This document shows, one piece after another, positions 39,201 to 49,109 of a stretch of DNA of 64,000 nt. Numbering within the stretch: position 1 is the stretch's first letter; each line of letters starts with the position of its first letter. The notes under the pieces are model-generated. The model was not told the origin of the DNA, searched no databases, and was given only the letters and a program-made list of their open reading frames with translations. Made by a program: the position numbers and the translations under genes. The stretch comes from Numida meleagris (lineage: Eukaryota > Chordata > Aves > Galliformes > Numididae). The stretch spans positions 29,037,226 through 29,101,225 of the forward strand of contig NC_034411.1 of assembly GCF_002078875.1 (NCBI RefSeq). The letters are read 5' to 3'.

Positions 39201-40051
39201 CTCCCCTTTAGTCTCAGTTTAAAACCATTCCCCCTTGTCCTATCGCTATCCACCCTTGTGAACAATCAACCCTGTCGTATTGGTCTCTTTATAAACAGCT
39301 TCTTTAAAATAAAAAAAAATAATGAAAAAAGAAAGTAAGAAAGAAAAAAATAGCAAGTTTTACTCAAACTTCCACAACAACATCACAAGCTTTGCACAAG
39401 TAGCTGCATTGTCACTAGGAAAGAGGTGGTTTGTTTCTTCCACATGAGCCCATGAGTCCTCATGACTGTTTCTGCTTCAGCAAGAGAAAGAGACTCTGAA
39501 ACTATAAATAAAATCAGTTGAAAGAAGGAGAGATCTGAGTGTGTAACTATCACAGAATGCAAGTTCTGGGTAGAAAATTTTTATTGTTGTGATTTTTTCT
39601 TCATGACACTGATGTAAAATTTTAGACAAGGTTTCTTGTGATCCCTTGAAATACTTAGAGTTTCCCTCTTACAAATTATTATAGTAAAATAAAATGACAG
39701 CAGCAGCCTGAGTTTGTCAGGCTTAGTAAATATTATATATCATGTTTTTCCAAAAGAGGCACTGTCTTGTGGAAATTAGCTTAGCAGGTTAGCAGAAACT
39801 ACTATTTTGTGTTGTGTTTTTTTGACGGCTTCTCATTTTTTTCCTTATGTGCTCATTTCCTCGTCCTTCTCTCCCACCAAAACGTTGCACCAAGTTAGTA
39901 TACTCCCAGAAGTTTCATTCTCATTGTGCCCAACACTTCTGGCTATTAAGGGCCTTAGGAAAATATGGTGAAGCTATTATTTTCCTAGCAGCAGAAGTAA
40001 GAACAAACAGCAAGTATTTTTCATTCATCTTCCAAAACAAAACATTTCTAG

Positions 40052-40091
<40 letters not shown>

Positions 40092-43000
40092 ACATCCCAC
40101 CCCCCAAAATAATGTTTCAAAATTGTGTTTGTGTTGGAGAGAAAGTGAAGAAAGTGAGATTTTAAAATAGAATTTAGACAGTATCTTCTTAAATATATTG
40201 TGTACTTTTTTATTTTTATATTATTGTTAATCAAATGAAAATCAATAAGAATAAACCTTTGATGGTATTTTGAGTTCTCCTTGTAAGTTACATCAGAGAT
40301 ATTTTATTGAGTTCATATAGCCATTTCTATGATTTTTTCCATTTTCATTCACTAATTTAGCAACTGAGAACTTAATTAGTAGCACAAAAGTCAAGGATGT
40401 CAGACCTGTTTTATGCTATGTACAATTACTTTTTACTGCAGCAGATGGTAAAGAACAGCAGAAAAAACTATAATTACAAAGATGGAATGTGTGAAAATAA
40501 TTTTTGTCCCTTCATTACCACCTGTGCTCCCATATTGTAATTTTTATCACTCTATTTCTGATTTTAACATTAATGCTAAATCTTTACATAAGACTAAAGA
40601 CACAGAGACAAATACTTAGCTGATTGGAATAGCTTTCTTGTACTACATCATCATATACCACCTGTGGGTCTATAAAAAGCAGATGTAAATTAAAGATTTA
40701 ACTGCATAGAAACAAGATCTCAGTCTGGACTGGAGACTCATCAGCACAAAATAGTTTCCTCTGCCAGAAAATTTCATGAGTATCATGTGATTGTTTAATT
40801 CTGTGTTCAAATGAAAACTTAATTCCCTTACAGTAGGCAAAAATACTAATGATCTGTTCAAATAAATAGCTGCATTTTTTTCCCAAAGCAAACAAGCACG
40901 TGGCATGGTCATATCTATAATTTCTTTAATATACTCACTATACAAGGCTTTTCCACTTGGTGGTAAGCCTTTGACTGAGCAGTAAAATACTTTTAACCCT
41001 TTGTGAAAGGTTTTATAACTATTCAGCTTGTAGTTCCACCAAACTAAGAAGCTATTAGCTATACTTAGGAGTCTACATTAAGATGTCCTGAGCTTAATTC
41101 TACTCAGAACAGTGCAATTTCTAACAACATATCCAGAGAACAAAGCCCTCCATTTGAAGAAGAGCAGAAATAAAGCAATAGAAAAATTACTTTATTCAGT
41201 TGGGTCCACAAATATGCTTTCTCATTTCAGGACCCCTCCAAGTTCAAGTACATCTATTCCTCTGACTGGAGACAGCCAGACTGATGCTGACATTCTAGCT
41301 TTCATTAAAGCAAGGCAGAACATTCTGCAAAAAAAAGGTAAATCCTGAAAAAAAAAATCTCCAGTCTTTTAAGGCCAAAATAACTTTAGTCCACACTTAC
41401 AGTGACACAAGTGAGTACTGATTCTAGCATAAGTTGTATTACGTTGTGTTCTCAGCCATTCTAAACACTTGAGGTTTTTCACGTGTATGTATTTTAGTAG
41501 CTTGATCCTCCAATATAAAACTATGAAGGCTGTCTTTTTTTCCCAACAACCATCATGCATGTTTATGCAGTCAGCAAAATGTATTAATATATACTTTAAA
41601 AAAATGCATTTGAACATGATTTCTCAGTAATTTAAATACTTTTCAAATCTTTGTTTACTATCTGGCCCAGTTTTCAACTGGTACAAATTTAATTGTAATA
41701 ATTACCACCAAATAAAGATTGTGCAAATTATGACATTTTAACCTACCTCATCAAGTAGACTGGCTGCCGTGTCTAACAGAGTTTGCCTTTAGCAGGCATT
41801 TCATTATATGAAGGGCTAATAAAATTTTCTGTGGGTATTTGTCAACAAATCAGTTACTGAGAGCAATCATAGGTAGGCAATAAAGTTTTTTCATTCTACA
41901 GTATAGATAAGTAAGTTTGGCAGGAAGCAGAAAGCACTAAATGCACAACAGTGGCACTGCAAAGTAGCTTAGAAGTAATTCATCATGATAAAGAAGAACA
42001 ATCTGTGAGGTTTTTTTCCTCTTTTTTTTTCCTTCATTTTTTTTGAATAATAGTTTTTAGTGACAGCTAGCAATTAGACAGAAAATGAAAGCAATAATGG
42101 TTACTGAAGCAATAATTTTCCATCAGCACTTGAGCACTTGCTGATGACAGCATTATTCAGCAAGCTATCAGCACCTGGCAGATGGTGTTATCACTGTCAC
42201 GAAGTGGGGTTTTGTTATCACACTGCTTATCAGAAAACTCTCAGGTAAACACACAGTGGCTGAAAAAAAATAGCCTCTTTACATTCATCCAAAGCAAACA
42301 CTCAGCATACTTAGGTTTTGGGTTCTGTTTTGTCTTTATTTAGAAAAGCTGTTGTCAAGTTTCTTCTGCAAATGAAATTAAGTTGAATTTATAGGCAGCT
42401 TGCCATAAGAAGGTTAGAGATAAGTGTCTTACAACAAACATTTCAGGCCTTTAGAGTGTCCAGATCTGATCAGTTTTGTGTATGGTAATCTGTCAAGTCC
42501 TGTGACCATCCATCTCCCAACCATACCATGTCTGGAACATCTCTCTCAAATGCCTTTTCCACCCTGGTTGCTTTTCAGCCACAGTCTATTACCTAGCATC
42601 GTACATGAGTTTCAGAAGGGACAAGGCATCATCAACTTTGCCAGCTTGTCAGGCTTAAAGTTATGAAAAGTATTCTTGCAAACAGTCAAAACTTTTACAA
42701 TCCTGTTGAAGTTCAGTTAGACAACATGGGCTACATCCCCATCAGCAGCCCGAAATAACTGACAGTGAACAGAATAACATTTGCACAGTGCTTATTCTGA
42801 TAATCCTGTCAGTGCAGGACTGATTGGCTCAACCAGTCACTAAGCAAGGAGAAAAGAGTAAAGAGCCTTTGTAACTATGACCTGCATATTGCAAACGTGG
42901 GACTTGCTGTGTCATAGATAGGAGGCAGCTCAGCATCAAGTTGTGAGAAGGATTTGGAGTTAATCTGGCAGATGAAAGAAGGCTTCTGTTCTTTGACTGC

Positions 43001-44197
43001 TTGCAAGTAGAGGGAAAATTTCCCAGATATGAAGGATGGAACCACTAATAGCAGGAAGATTTGATGAAGAAAAGTTTCTTTGTTTTGATTCAGCAAGATG
43101 AAGGGACCAGGACTGCTAAGGAAACACTTTGCCCATCAGCACGATGGTGGTACCTGAGGACATCTATGAGATGCTGTGGTTGCTTTTCTAACTGGAAGAA
43201 AATGGTCTGAGGCAGTGGTTCCACTGCTCCTATCTGTGATAGTGATGTGTGTTCTCCTTTTTGTGTACAGCATGGCACAAGAAATGTAGTAAAGAACAGG
43301 ACTGGGTAGAGTCTCCTAGGTTTCAGTCTGCTCACCACTTTCTCCTCTAATCTTGCATGAAATTCAAGGTACTGAAGTTCTCACATGAACTGTATTTCCT
43401 CACAAGACATCTTACTTCATTGCAAGCAAGCTTCTGAGCTTTTTTCAACGCTTAGTTGCCACAGCTATTTTTTCTATCCATTGCTTCACTCTTCTTTGAT
43501 TTGTTTCTAAACTGAAAGAAGAGAAGCACAGTAACTTCTGTAGGGTTGTGCATCGTTGACTATAAGGAATTTCCAGTAATAGTTACGTCCAAAGCAAAGG
43601 AGAACTAGAAGGAAGTTTCATAAAGAATAGTTTATAAAATAAGTACAGATACGTAGAAAGCAAGGGTAGAAGAAGAAGAATGAATACTTCAGGGATAAAA
43701 AAAAGGTATTATCAGTCTCACACAGAACTTTTTCTCAATAAATCTCAAACTTCCACTAGACGAAACAGAGAGAAATGACTGCCAAAGCTATTAAGTTGAA
43801 TCAGAGCTTCGTGTGTAAGCTGTGTGCCGATAACGAGAGACCTCAGAGAAGATTGGCTCCGTTTTTGTAGGTTGTTACGGTTTGTTTTCTAACCAGAGAT
43901 GAATTAAAGCAGATACATTCGCAGGGGCTTGCTGAGATTGTCAAAGCACTGTAACAATTAAGTTGAAAATCTTTTTACAAAGAAGTACTCTGCAAATACA
44001 CACTTTCGTTGCCTTTTTCAGTCTTAAGGAAAATAAATGAAAATACAGAAAACTAAATTTTTCTCATCTTAAAAGTGTTAAAGTATCTTATTTTTCTATT
44101 CTTTTGAATATGTGAAATTATTTTTTAAACTGATGACATATCCTGAAACACAGCCCAATACATTTTTTATCTCCTTTCAGGTCTGGGAAACAAATGA
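15202..44197 (+). CDS. KIF6: KIF6 3' part, seven C-terminal coding exons (gene-level entry)
   Basis: Kinesin-like protein 6 belongs to the kinesin-9 family of plus-end microtubule motors, linked by family knowledge to cilia and flagella. The window holds only the tail. The exons are 15202-15252, 28853-28937, 29814-29949, 31528-31622, 38822-38911, 41231-41337 and 44181-44197. All have AG acceptors and GT donors, and the junction phases agree throughout, giving one open frame of about 193 residues ending in TGA at 44195. The frame contains a coiled coil (around [20 protein letters not shown]), a low-complexity Ser/Thr/Asn-rich linker, and a conserved end with [14 protein letters not shown] and ILQKKGLGNK. 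These match my recollection of the human KIF6 tail. The motor domain and earlier coiled coils are not visible, so the gene enters from the left edge. KCNK16 follows 4.9 kb downstream on the same strand, as in human. Identification is firm; the 5' limit inside the window is simply the first exon I could recognise. Confidence 0.9.
15571..15650 (-). mobile_element. CR1 3' tail fragment, minus orientation
   Basis: AGAATCATAGAATGGCTTGG followed by TTTGGAAGGAACATCAAGGATCATC is the reverse complement of the CR1 3' end. Only about 80 bp remain. Confidence 0.8.
17862..17911. repeat. Perfect inverted repeat, 21-bp stem with 8-nt loop
   Basis: The left arm 17862-17882 and right arm 17891-17911 are exact reverse complements (left arm starts TTATGAAAATGCC). 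The spacer is TCAACACT. No pairing extends beyond the arms. It lies in the large KIF6 intron and matches no repeat family I know. Confidence 0.9.
18758..19286 (+). mobile_element. Solo LTR of an endogenous retrovirus, + orientation
   Basis: This 529-bp unit begins TGTCATGG and ends GTTGACA. It is flanked by a perfect 5-bp direct repeat ATAGG (18753-18757 and 19287-19291). Two TATAAAA motifs (18902-18908 and 18917-18923) mark a likely U3 promoter, and a C/T-rich tract precedes the 3' end. No internal retroviral sequence is attached, so this is a recombined solo LTR. It lies in the 13.6-kb KIF6 intron in the gene's own orientation. A second copy lies inverted at 55473-55977. A 5-bp duplication is seen in several ERV groups, so I do not assign a class. 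Confidence 0.9.
19611..19868 (-). other. Minus-strand ORF of uncertain coding status
   Basis: This 85-codon frame ends in [17 protein letters not shown] and a stop. Its middle part ([20 protein letters not shown]) looks protein-like, but I do not recognise it. Nearby AG dinucleotides could serve as acceptors, yet no clear pyrimidine tract precedes them. It is most likely a chance ORF or a decayed sequence in the KIF6 intron. Confidence 0.15.
21508..22058 (-). mobile_element. Galluhop-type mariner MITE, copy 1
   Basis: Imperfect terminal inverted repeats face each other: GTTCTGAAAGTTATTCCTCC on the left against GCTCTGGAAGTAATTCCTCC read from the right. The minus strand encodes a piece of mariner transposase N-terminus, with [36 protein letters not shown] and no catalytic core. 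At about 550 bp it is an internally deleted, non-autonomous copy. It lies in the KIF6 intron. Confidence 0.85.
24209..24462 (-). mobile_element. CR1 3' fragment, minus orientation
   Basis: It starts TAGAATCATAGAACTG and continues GAGTTGGAAGGCACCCAGAAGG and TGGAGTCCAACCCCTGGCTCC, which is the reverse complement of a CR1 3' region. The distal end has CCCTGGGCAGCCTGTTCCATG. It lies in the KIF6 intron. Confidence 0.88.
25303..25568 (+). mobile_element. CR1 3' fragment
   Basis: It runs from ATAGGAGTAGAGGGAATGGC to CCTTGGTGATTCTATGATTCT, with the CR1 landmarks GGCTGGACGTTAGGAAATAC and GGACTGGATGACCTTGTAGG. It is 5'-truncated and sits in a KIF6 intron. Confidence 0.92.
26080..26146. repeat. Nested inverted and direct repeat at a CR1 boundary
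   Basis: Arms 26080-26099 and 26127-26146 pair at 19 of 20 positions. Inside them TGTATGTT (26098-26105) pairs with AACATACA (26110-26117). ACAACAACTAAACAT-like text also occurs twice in direct orientation. The right arm runs into the CR1 tail starting at 26137. Confidence 0.8.
26137..26259 (+). mobile_element. Short CR1 3' end
   Basis: About 120 bp of CR1 tail, from GATGTTGTGCTGAGAGATGT to three ATTCTATG-type repeats. Its 5' boundary coincides with an inverted repeat (26080-26146) listed separately. Confidence 0.88.
28853..28937 (+). CDS. KIF6: KIF6 coding exon (tail exon 2 in window)
   Basis: This 85-bp exon lies between CTCCTACAG and AAG|GTATAA. The frame begins with two bases of a split codon and reads [20 protein letters not shown] followed by QIEEEKK. 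The second half is a charged coiled-coil lead-in that matches the human EEKLR-Q-EEEK pattern. It ends with two bases (AG) of a Ser codon completed at 29814. Confidence 0.88.
29814..29949 (+). CDS. KIF6: KIF6 coding exon (tail exon 3 in window), coiled coil
   Basis: This 136-bp exon starts after CACGTTAG and ends CTACAG|GTATAA at a codon boundary. It encodes [20 protein letters not shown], then [17 protein letters not shown] and TEEGKNLQ. Leu, Ile and Val recur at heptad-like spacing, consistent with a coiled coil. This is the most recognisable KIF6 segment in the window and is the anchor for the gene call. Read-through of the donor would add one Val and then stop. Confidence 0.95.
29950..31527 (+). 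other. KIF6: KIF6 intron, nothing notable
   Basis: 1.6 kb of AT-rich intronic sequence without recognised repeats. Confidence 0.65.
31528..31622 (+). CDS. KIF6: KIF6 coding exon (tail exon 4 in window)
   Basis: This 95-bp exon has acceptor TTTTCAATCTAG and donor CAG|GTAAGT. It starts at a codon boundary and ends with two bases. The 31 codons read [20 protein letters not shown] then [11 protein letters not shown]. This is a polar, probably disordered linker, a poorly conserved part of the family. The call rests on splice sites and on phase agreement with both neighbours. Confidence 0.82.
36083..36615 (+). mobile_element. CR1 3' fragment with recognisable ORF2 C-terminus
   Basis: The frame at 36085 encodes [20 protein letters not shown] then [14 protein letters not shown] and [14 protein letters not shown], the conserved end of CR1 reverse transcriptase ORF2. 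It stops early by frameshift. The 3' end has GATTCTGTGATTCTATGATT. It lies in the KIF6 intron between tail exons 4 and 5. Confidence 0.93.
38113..38154. repeat. 21-bp tandem duplication
   Basis: The unit ATTTCTTTCAAGAAAGCAAGA occurs twice, at 38113-38133 and 38134-38154, without mismatch. Each unit contains the palindrome CTTTCAAGAAAG. It lies in the KIF6 intron before tail exon 5. Confidence 0.9.
38705..38740. repeat. (TA)n microsatellite
   Basis: A short alternating TA tract about 35 bp long, followed by a T/A-rich run, in the KIF6 intron about 80 bp upstream of tail exon 5. Confidence 0.85.
38822..38911 (+). CDS. KIF6: KIF6 coding exon (tail exon 5 in window)
   Basis: This 90-bp exon has acceptor CCCATTCCAG and donor AAG|GTAAGA. 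It starts with one base completing a Ser codon and ends with two bases of an Arg codon. The frame reads [20 protein letters not shown] then LFNNPTTKT. It is a Ser/Thr/Asn-rich disordered linker. Sequence alone would not identify it; phase continuity and consensus splice sites place it in KIF6. Confidence 0.78.
38970..39265 (-). mobile_element. CR1 3' fragment, minus orientation
   Basis: TCATAGAATCATAGAATGGCC at the left is a reverse-complement CR1 tail. The minus-strand frame from 39265 reads [36 protein letters not shown] and [11 protein letters not shown], which is the C-terminus of CR1 ORF2. It starts 59 bp after a KIF6 exon and its conserved frame suggests a fairly young copy. Confidence 0.93.
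40060..40087. repeat. Poly(A) tract, about 28 bp
   Basis: A long uninterrupted A run in the KIF6 intron. I see no retroposon body ending there, so it is listed only as a simple repeat. Confidence 0.9.
41231..41337 (+). CDS. KIF6: KIF6 coding exon (tail exon 6 in window), conserved C-terminal motif
   Basis: This 107-bp exon has acceptor CTCATTTCAG and donor AAAAAG|GTAAAT. The frame reads [20 protein letters not shown] then [15 protein letters not shown]. The [24 protein letters not shown] pattern is close to the human KIF6 C-terminus as I recall it, so this end is much better conserved than the two linker exons before it. It ends with one base of a Gly codon. Confidence 0.93.
41338..44180 (+). 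other. KIF6: Last KIF6 intron, nothing notable
   Basis: 2.8 kb of AT-rich sequence with no recognised repeat or exon. The minus-strand ORFs at 42875-43338 have no family features. Confidence 0.6.
44181..44197 (+). CDS. KIF6: KIF6 terminal coding exon with stop codon
   Basis: After the acceptor TCTCCTTTCAG the split Gly codon is completed, and the frame reads LGNK followed by TGA at 44195-44197. The human protein ends similarly (LGSN, from memory), which supports this short terminal coding segment. The 3' UTR follows. An ATTAAA at 44397-44402 is a possible poly(A) signal, but others may be used. Confidence 0.85.
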
Positions 44198-44874
44198 AGT
44201 TCTTGCAGCAGTCCACTATTTCCTTTTAGAAACTGTTAAAGACCTTTCTTCTTTACCTTCCTCCTCTGAGTAGAAATGACTGTTTTGGATGTACAGATTT
44301 AACTACAATGATATAAAAGTGACTTGTATTTGACAGAAAAGTCCATTTCTTCAGGAAATTATATTTGAATATTTGTGTTCAGTTTCAATAGCTTGCATTA
44401 AAATGAAGCAAAACTAAAACAAATAAGGAATTTGCCAGATATATTTGTTTATTGGGAATTTATTGTCAATTTTCTAAATGTTAAAGTTATTTAATGTATT
44501 AATGCTCTTCTACATCTTTAATCTGGGGAATACATATTGCTACTGATTGAATGGTTTTTTTTTTCTCCTTTGGTATATATATACTGGAAGCTTGAAAAGA
44601 AATTCAGATGAAATTGACTGGTTTTATTTGCATGAATTTGCACAAGCCATTATAAATTACATCTATTTGGCATCTAGAGATGTCTGAAAAAAAACACTTT
44701 TCTGGGTTAAAAAGTCTTTAAAAAATTAGACACTTTTTGCTGATTTTTAGTTTTTCCCAATAAGTAATAATTTTAATATCTGATTATTAAAATATTGATA
44801 TTGTACTGTAAAATGAAAACTATTTTTCATTGGAAAAAAACTCTACAATTCAAAATTTCCAGAATTGTTTCATT

Positions 44875-45222
44875 TGAAACACACCACCCACTGCCTCACT
44901 GTGCTCACATCCACTGTTTGGTCCCCAGAAATGTTCAGCAAGCATTGATGAATATCAATGCGTGTCATTTTTTCCACATGGAGTAATTCAGTAACACACC
45001 TTTGCTTCATATGCACTTCCACATCAGATGCCATTCTGTCAGAATGCCCCTCTGCTGCCATCCATCACGTGGCAACAACATGTAATGGAATGTTGGTGGG
45101 AAGGTTCACCTTGCAATGAAGTGAGAAGTACTGCTGTACCACCAACATCTGCCTCCAATTCTATGGGCCAACATCGTAACATAGAAGACACTACTTTCAG
45201 AGCAGCACCTCTTAGTATAAAC
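44875..45222 (-). mobile_element. Galluhop-type mariner, truncated copy 2
   Basis: The minus strand reads MKQRCVTELLHVEKMTRIDI then HQCLLNISGDQTVDVSTVRQ, the helix-turn-helix part of mariner transposase. The 5' end TIR region remains at the right (CTACTTTCAGAGCAGCACC). The other TIR is missing, so the copy is truncated on the left. It lies about 680 bp past the KIF6 stop and could be within the 3' UTR. Confidence 0.83.
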
Positions 45223-46383
45223 TGAGAGCACTGCAACAGAATTGTTAAGATCTTGCAAGTGCTTCCTATACCAAATAACCCACTGGTGAAATGATATCAA
45301 CAAGATGAAAATTTGGGAATGCTTTGTTACATGTAGCATCTTAGGCATGACATGTAGCTCTATGTAGAATTTGTCTTTTCAAAGTTCATTTTTAATAACC
45401 ACAACAATTGTACTTCTATTTTTAGATGATTTCATGTAAAGCACTTTTACTGTTATTTAAATCAATATCAAGTGATCTTATAATATTTTTTCTGTTTTGT
45501 TTGTAATGTTTGCTCACCAACAACGCAACCTTTATCTGAAGATGAAAATGTTCCATGTCTTCACCTATGTGAGTGTAAAGTAGTAAATCAAAATTACTGG
45601 CTTAAATCTGGAGTGAGAACAAAATGAGAAGTAGGAACTTGCTAGATTACAATGTCGTGCCTGAAGAAATGCACTCAGTTTCTGCTATTCATATCGAACG
45701 TTGTTCCAAATAATTTCCTTGATTCTATCATAAGGAGCAAGGCAAATTCAAAGCAATTCAGTATTTCCATGTACAAGTTGTTCAGGCTGTAGTGCATAAG
45801 ATGAAGAAGAAATTAGTCCCTGGATCTCTGCATCCAGCTTGTCATCTAGTTCTGTTCAGAGAAGTTTCTTCCAGAAAAACCAGTCCTGAAATTCATCCTT
45901 CATCAGAAGTGTGAGGACGACAGGATCAGCCAAGGTATCTTTAAGCCCTTGAATTACCTATTGTAGAAACAGCTTATTTGTGTCTGTGTAAATTATTCTC
46001 CTACTTATCACAATGGCATTTTTTCTAGCCTTTGAAACAAAGTGAGCTCTTTTAGCCCCATTTATATCTATTATCTGTTCACATTTAGGAATTTTTAGGG
46101 ACTGCTACATGTAATTAATACACGTAAGGTGATTCATGACCTTGATTGTAGGCCAGGGTGTCATTTTGGTCCGTTTCAAGTGGCTCAGATTTTTTCTGGA
46201 GAAAATCTACTGGATCAGTCACATATTTCGTCAGTGTTGAGGGAGGAGAATATCATAACTAAGGGAATAATCAAGGAGGTCATGTTCAGATCTGGATTCA
46301 AAATACATTTTGTGAGAATTCATTCCTTAGATTTGAAACTAAATGCGCTCTGGTTTTGATGTTGGCAGGGAGCACAGAAACAA

Positions 46384-46443
46384 TACTCAAAGGGCCTTTG
46401 AGTAACAGTCAGCTTCCAAGTTTAACTACTCTTAAGAGTAGTT
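46384..46443. repeat. Pair of neighbouring palindromes
   Basis: 46384-46404 has 10-bp arms (TACTCAAAGG / CCTTTGAGTA) around one base. 46424-46443 is a perfect 20-bp palindrome centred on CTTAAG. Both share TACT/AGTA ends and are 19 bp apart. They lie in the KIF6-KCNK16 spacer, about 2.7 kb before the KCNK16 start. Confidence 0.85.
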
Positions 46444-48699
46444 CTTTCTTTCAGGATTTTTTATTTCTAAAGTTTGTGAACTCGGGTTTTATTTATTTAT
46501 TTTTTTAATCAGAAGAACGTTAAAAGAACAGTAGGAGAAGATAGATCAGACGCTAAGCTTTGTCATCCCATCATCAAAAGGGACATTCTAGCACTGTTAT
46601 TTTGGCATTTTGTATACAATGGTTTTTAGCCAGTAGCCACACTTCATTTCCAGTGTTGTAACACATGCTGAACTTACTCTTCTAGATTTGGAATTCGCTC
46701 TGAAATCATGAATCATGAATCTTCTTCATTTATATCAATTTATATTTTTGATTTTCCTTTTATGTGTGTCAAGACATAAGATCTGATCTACCAGTATAAA
46801 AACCTAACACAAGGGCAAAAGAGCCCTTTCCAAACAGAATATTGATGATTTCTAAAATTTAAATCTGAAGATAGAGATTTTTTTTTTTAGCTTTTATGGG
46901 GGAGCAAATACGGCAGCATCAGCAACTTGCAGACTGTTCCTTCCACATTTACAGAACACACTATTCTGTTCACCTGTATGGAAGTGTGGAAGTCTGTGAC
47001 AATACTTTCTTAAATATGTGCTCCATGATTCTGCCTCTATACTTATCTGCAAGGTCACTCACCTATGAAATGTTCATCCCTAACTGCATTTCTATTCTTC
47101 AGTTTCTTGTGCACACATAACTGATTTTTGAGGGTTTTTTTTTTTGCCTCTGCAGAAACACAGCTTTCTACATCATCCCCAGGACACATCACGTATTCCA
47201 TGTGTCTCTCAAAGTACTCTCCAGCTTTTTATTTCCCATTTATTGATTTTGTTCTTTTTTCTTTAAAATGCTTTTCAAATAATAGTCATAGTAAAGATGA
47301 TGACACCTCTGAAATGCATTTAGAAATCATTTCACTCAGCCAACCAAATAGGATACATTGCTAATGCTACAATACTTTAAGTAGGAATACCTGAAGTATA
47401 GAAGTAAGCACAACCTGAAAAGATTAGTGTCTCAATTTTCAAAGCCTTCAGAAAAATAGGATCCTAAATTGAATTCTAAGTTGACACTTTTCCTAAAGTC
47501 ACAATAGTTCCAAATTCTAAGTGTGGCAGCTAGAATCCCTTGTTGAACTTAACTGAACAGAAAGAACAAAAGGGTACGCAGAAAAAAATCAGGTCTTCCA
47601 CCAGTAATAAGTAGATTGGACATATCAGTTGCTTTGAAGCAGTTTGGTTCATATTGTTATTCCATATCAATGCCACTGTAGCTTCTATTTACGTTTCATT
47701 CCAGCTAAAAAAGCAATGCAGAGAACCAAGGCTTTGAGTCCTTGCGTATTGTACATCTATTCTGACTTCTTTCTGTTCTCTAGTCACAGCAACAGAGTGG
47801 TCCTGAACAAATTCAAAGATCTTTTGGGAGTTGTCCACCATACCTTTCACTTTCCAGAGTGACAAGAGGCCTTCTGTTGCCAATCAGTCTTTCTCCTCTG
47901 TGTGGGAGAAACTGAGTTCAAATGGATTGTGCAGGAGATTTCGCAGGTATAGATGTAAACATTCTTTTCAGTCGTTTTCTCAAGGCACTATTTCTTGTTT
48001 GAAGGTAGGTAGAAAAAAATCCTGAATACAAAGGAAGGATATCTGTACACAGAACGTTTTAATGGGAAGGGAGTTTTACAGAATTGTTGTCCAAGCCACA
48101 CGGCTTTCTCACTGCGCTTATATGTGTTTTCTTTCAGAAGCAGTCTGGCATGCACAACTCTACCTGTAAGGGTCTTCCTACAGAAAAATATGCTATGCCA
48201 GCTAATTTTCAGAGCATGACAATCATTAAGGCTCCCATGAGTGAGTCTCCTGTACTTTTTTAGCTAAAAATTAACCTGAGCCCCTTCCACCCTTACGCAT
48301 GTGGATAAAAAAGGGAAATACAGAGACTGAAAGCAGCAGGCGTGAGTGGTTCCTTCCCTAATTCTACAGACTAAGGGATGTTCAAGGGTGGAAAAGTGAC
48401 AAAGAGTTCCAGACTATCAGGCAAGGGAGTGAGGGGGCTTATCTGTTTAGGGCAGAAAAGAAAGAGAAACTCTGTTTTGTTAGCAGGCTGAATTCAGGAT
48501 GCTTACAAGCTTCATCACCCTGCTTTCACTGGTACCAGCAATGTTTGTGTGGTACAGACAGCAGCTATTGAATTTTTCATTTATTCAGCTTCATAGTCTT
48601 CTTAGTTCTGGTAATTCTGTTGTAACTATAGAGTTTACAGTGTTTTCTTGTACAGAAATCTAGTGTTTAGAGTAACGCTTTACTTGTTAATACTTTCAG

Positions 48700-48734
48700 A
48701 GTCTCTTCATGGCTCTGCATTCAAATCACCCCAG
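48700..48734 (+). other. Possible 35-bp untranslated micro-exon upstream of KCNK16
   Basis: The segment lies between TACTTTCAG and CCAG|GTAAGT, both good consensus splice sites. It is on the KCNK16 strand, 375 bp before its start codon. There is no protein evidence, and such pairs also occur by chance. Confidence 0.2.
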
Positions 48735-49109
48735 GTAAGTCATTAAGCCAGTTTTATTTCAGCTTCCCAGCCTAGAAGACAATATCTATCGTAGAGGGCA
48801 TGTGTTCAGATTCATTTGTTTGATTGAGATCTTTGGATAAAAATTGTTTTCATAAGAGGAAGACATTACGATTCACATACTTATTAAGTCATAAATATTC
48901 TCTCTTTATTCTAGATAGAGAAAAGATGTGAAAGGATAAAATTTCCCCGTTAGTCTCATTTTGTATGGCTATGTTACCCATATTTTCTGTTAAAAAAATC
49001 TCCAGCACAGTAGCTGGGAACACTGGTGAATGATTTCTGGGTGCCGAGGGTAGTACACATCTTGGGAGAGTAGCCTAGTAAGTACTGAGCAGGGACTGGC
49101 AGCAGCAGC

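Larger units (their letters stand above)
38912..41230 (+). other. KIF6: KIF6 intron
   Basis: Contains the minus-strand CR1 at 38970-39265, an A-rich patch at 39305-39350 and the poly(A) tract. No exon seen. Confidence 0.65.
44198..49109 (+). other. KIF6 3' UTR and KIF6-KCNK16 spacer
   Basis: The first part is KIF6 3' UTR of unknown length; ATTAAA at 44397 is one candidate poly(A) signal. A truncated Galluhop (44875-45222) and the palindrome pair (46384-46443) follow. The right part should contain the KCNK16 promoter, but it has no CpG island and no convincing TATA box. A splice-flanked 35-bp segment at 48700-48734 could be an untranslated exon. Confidence 0.55.
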
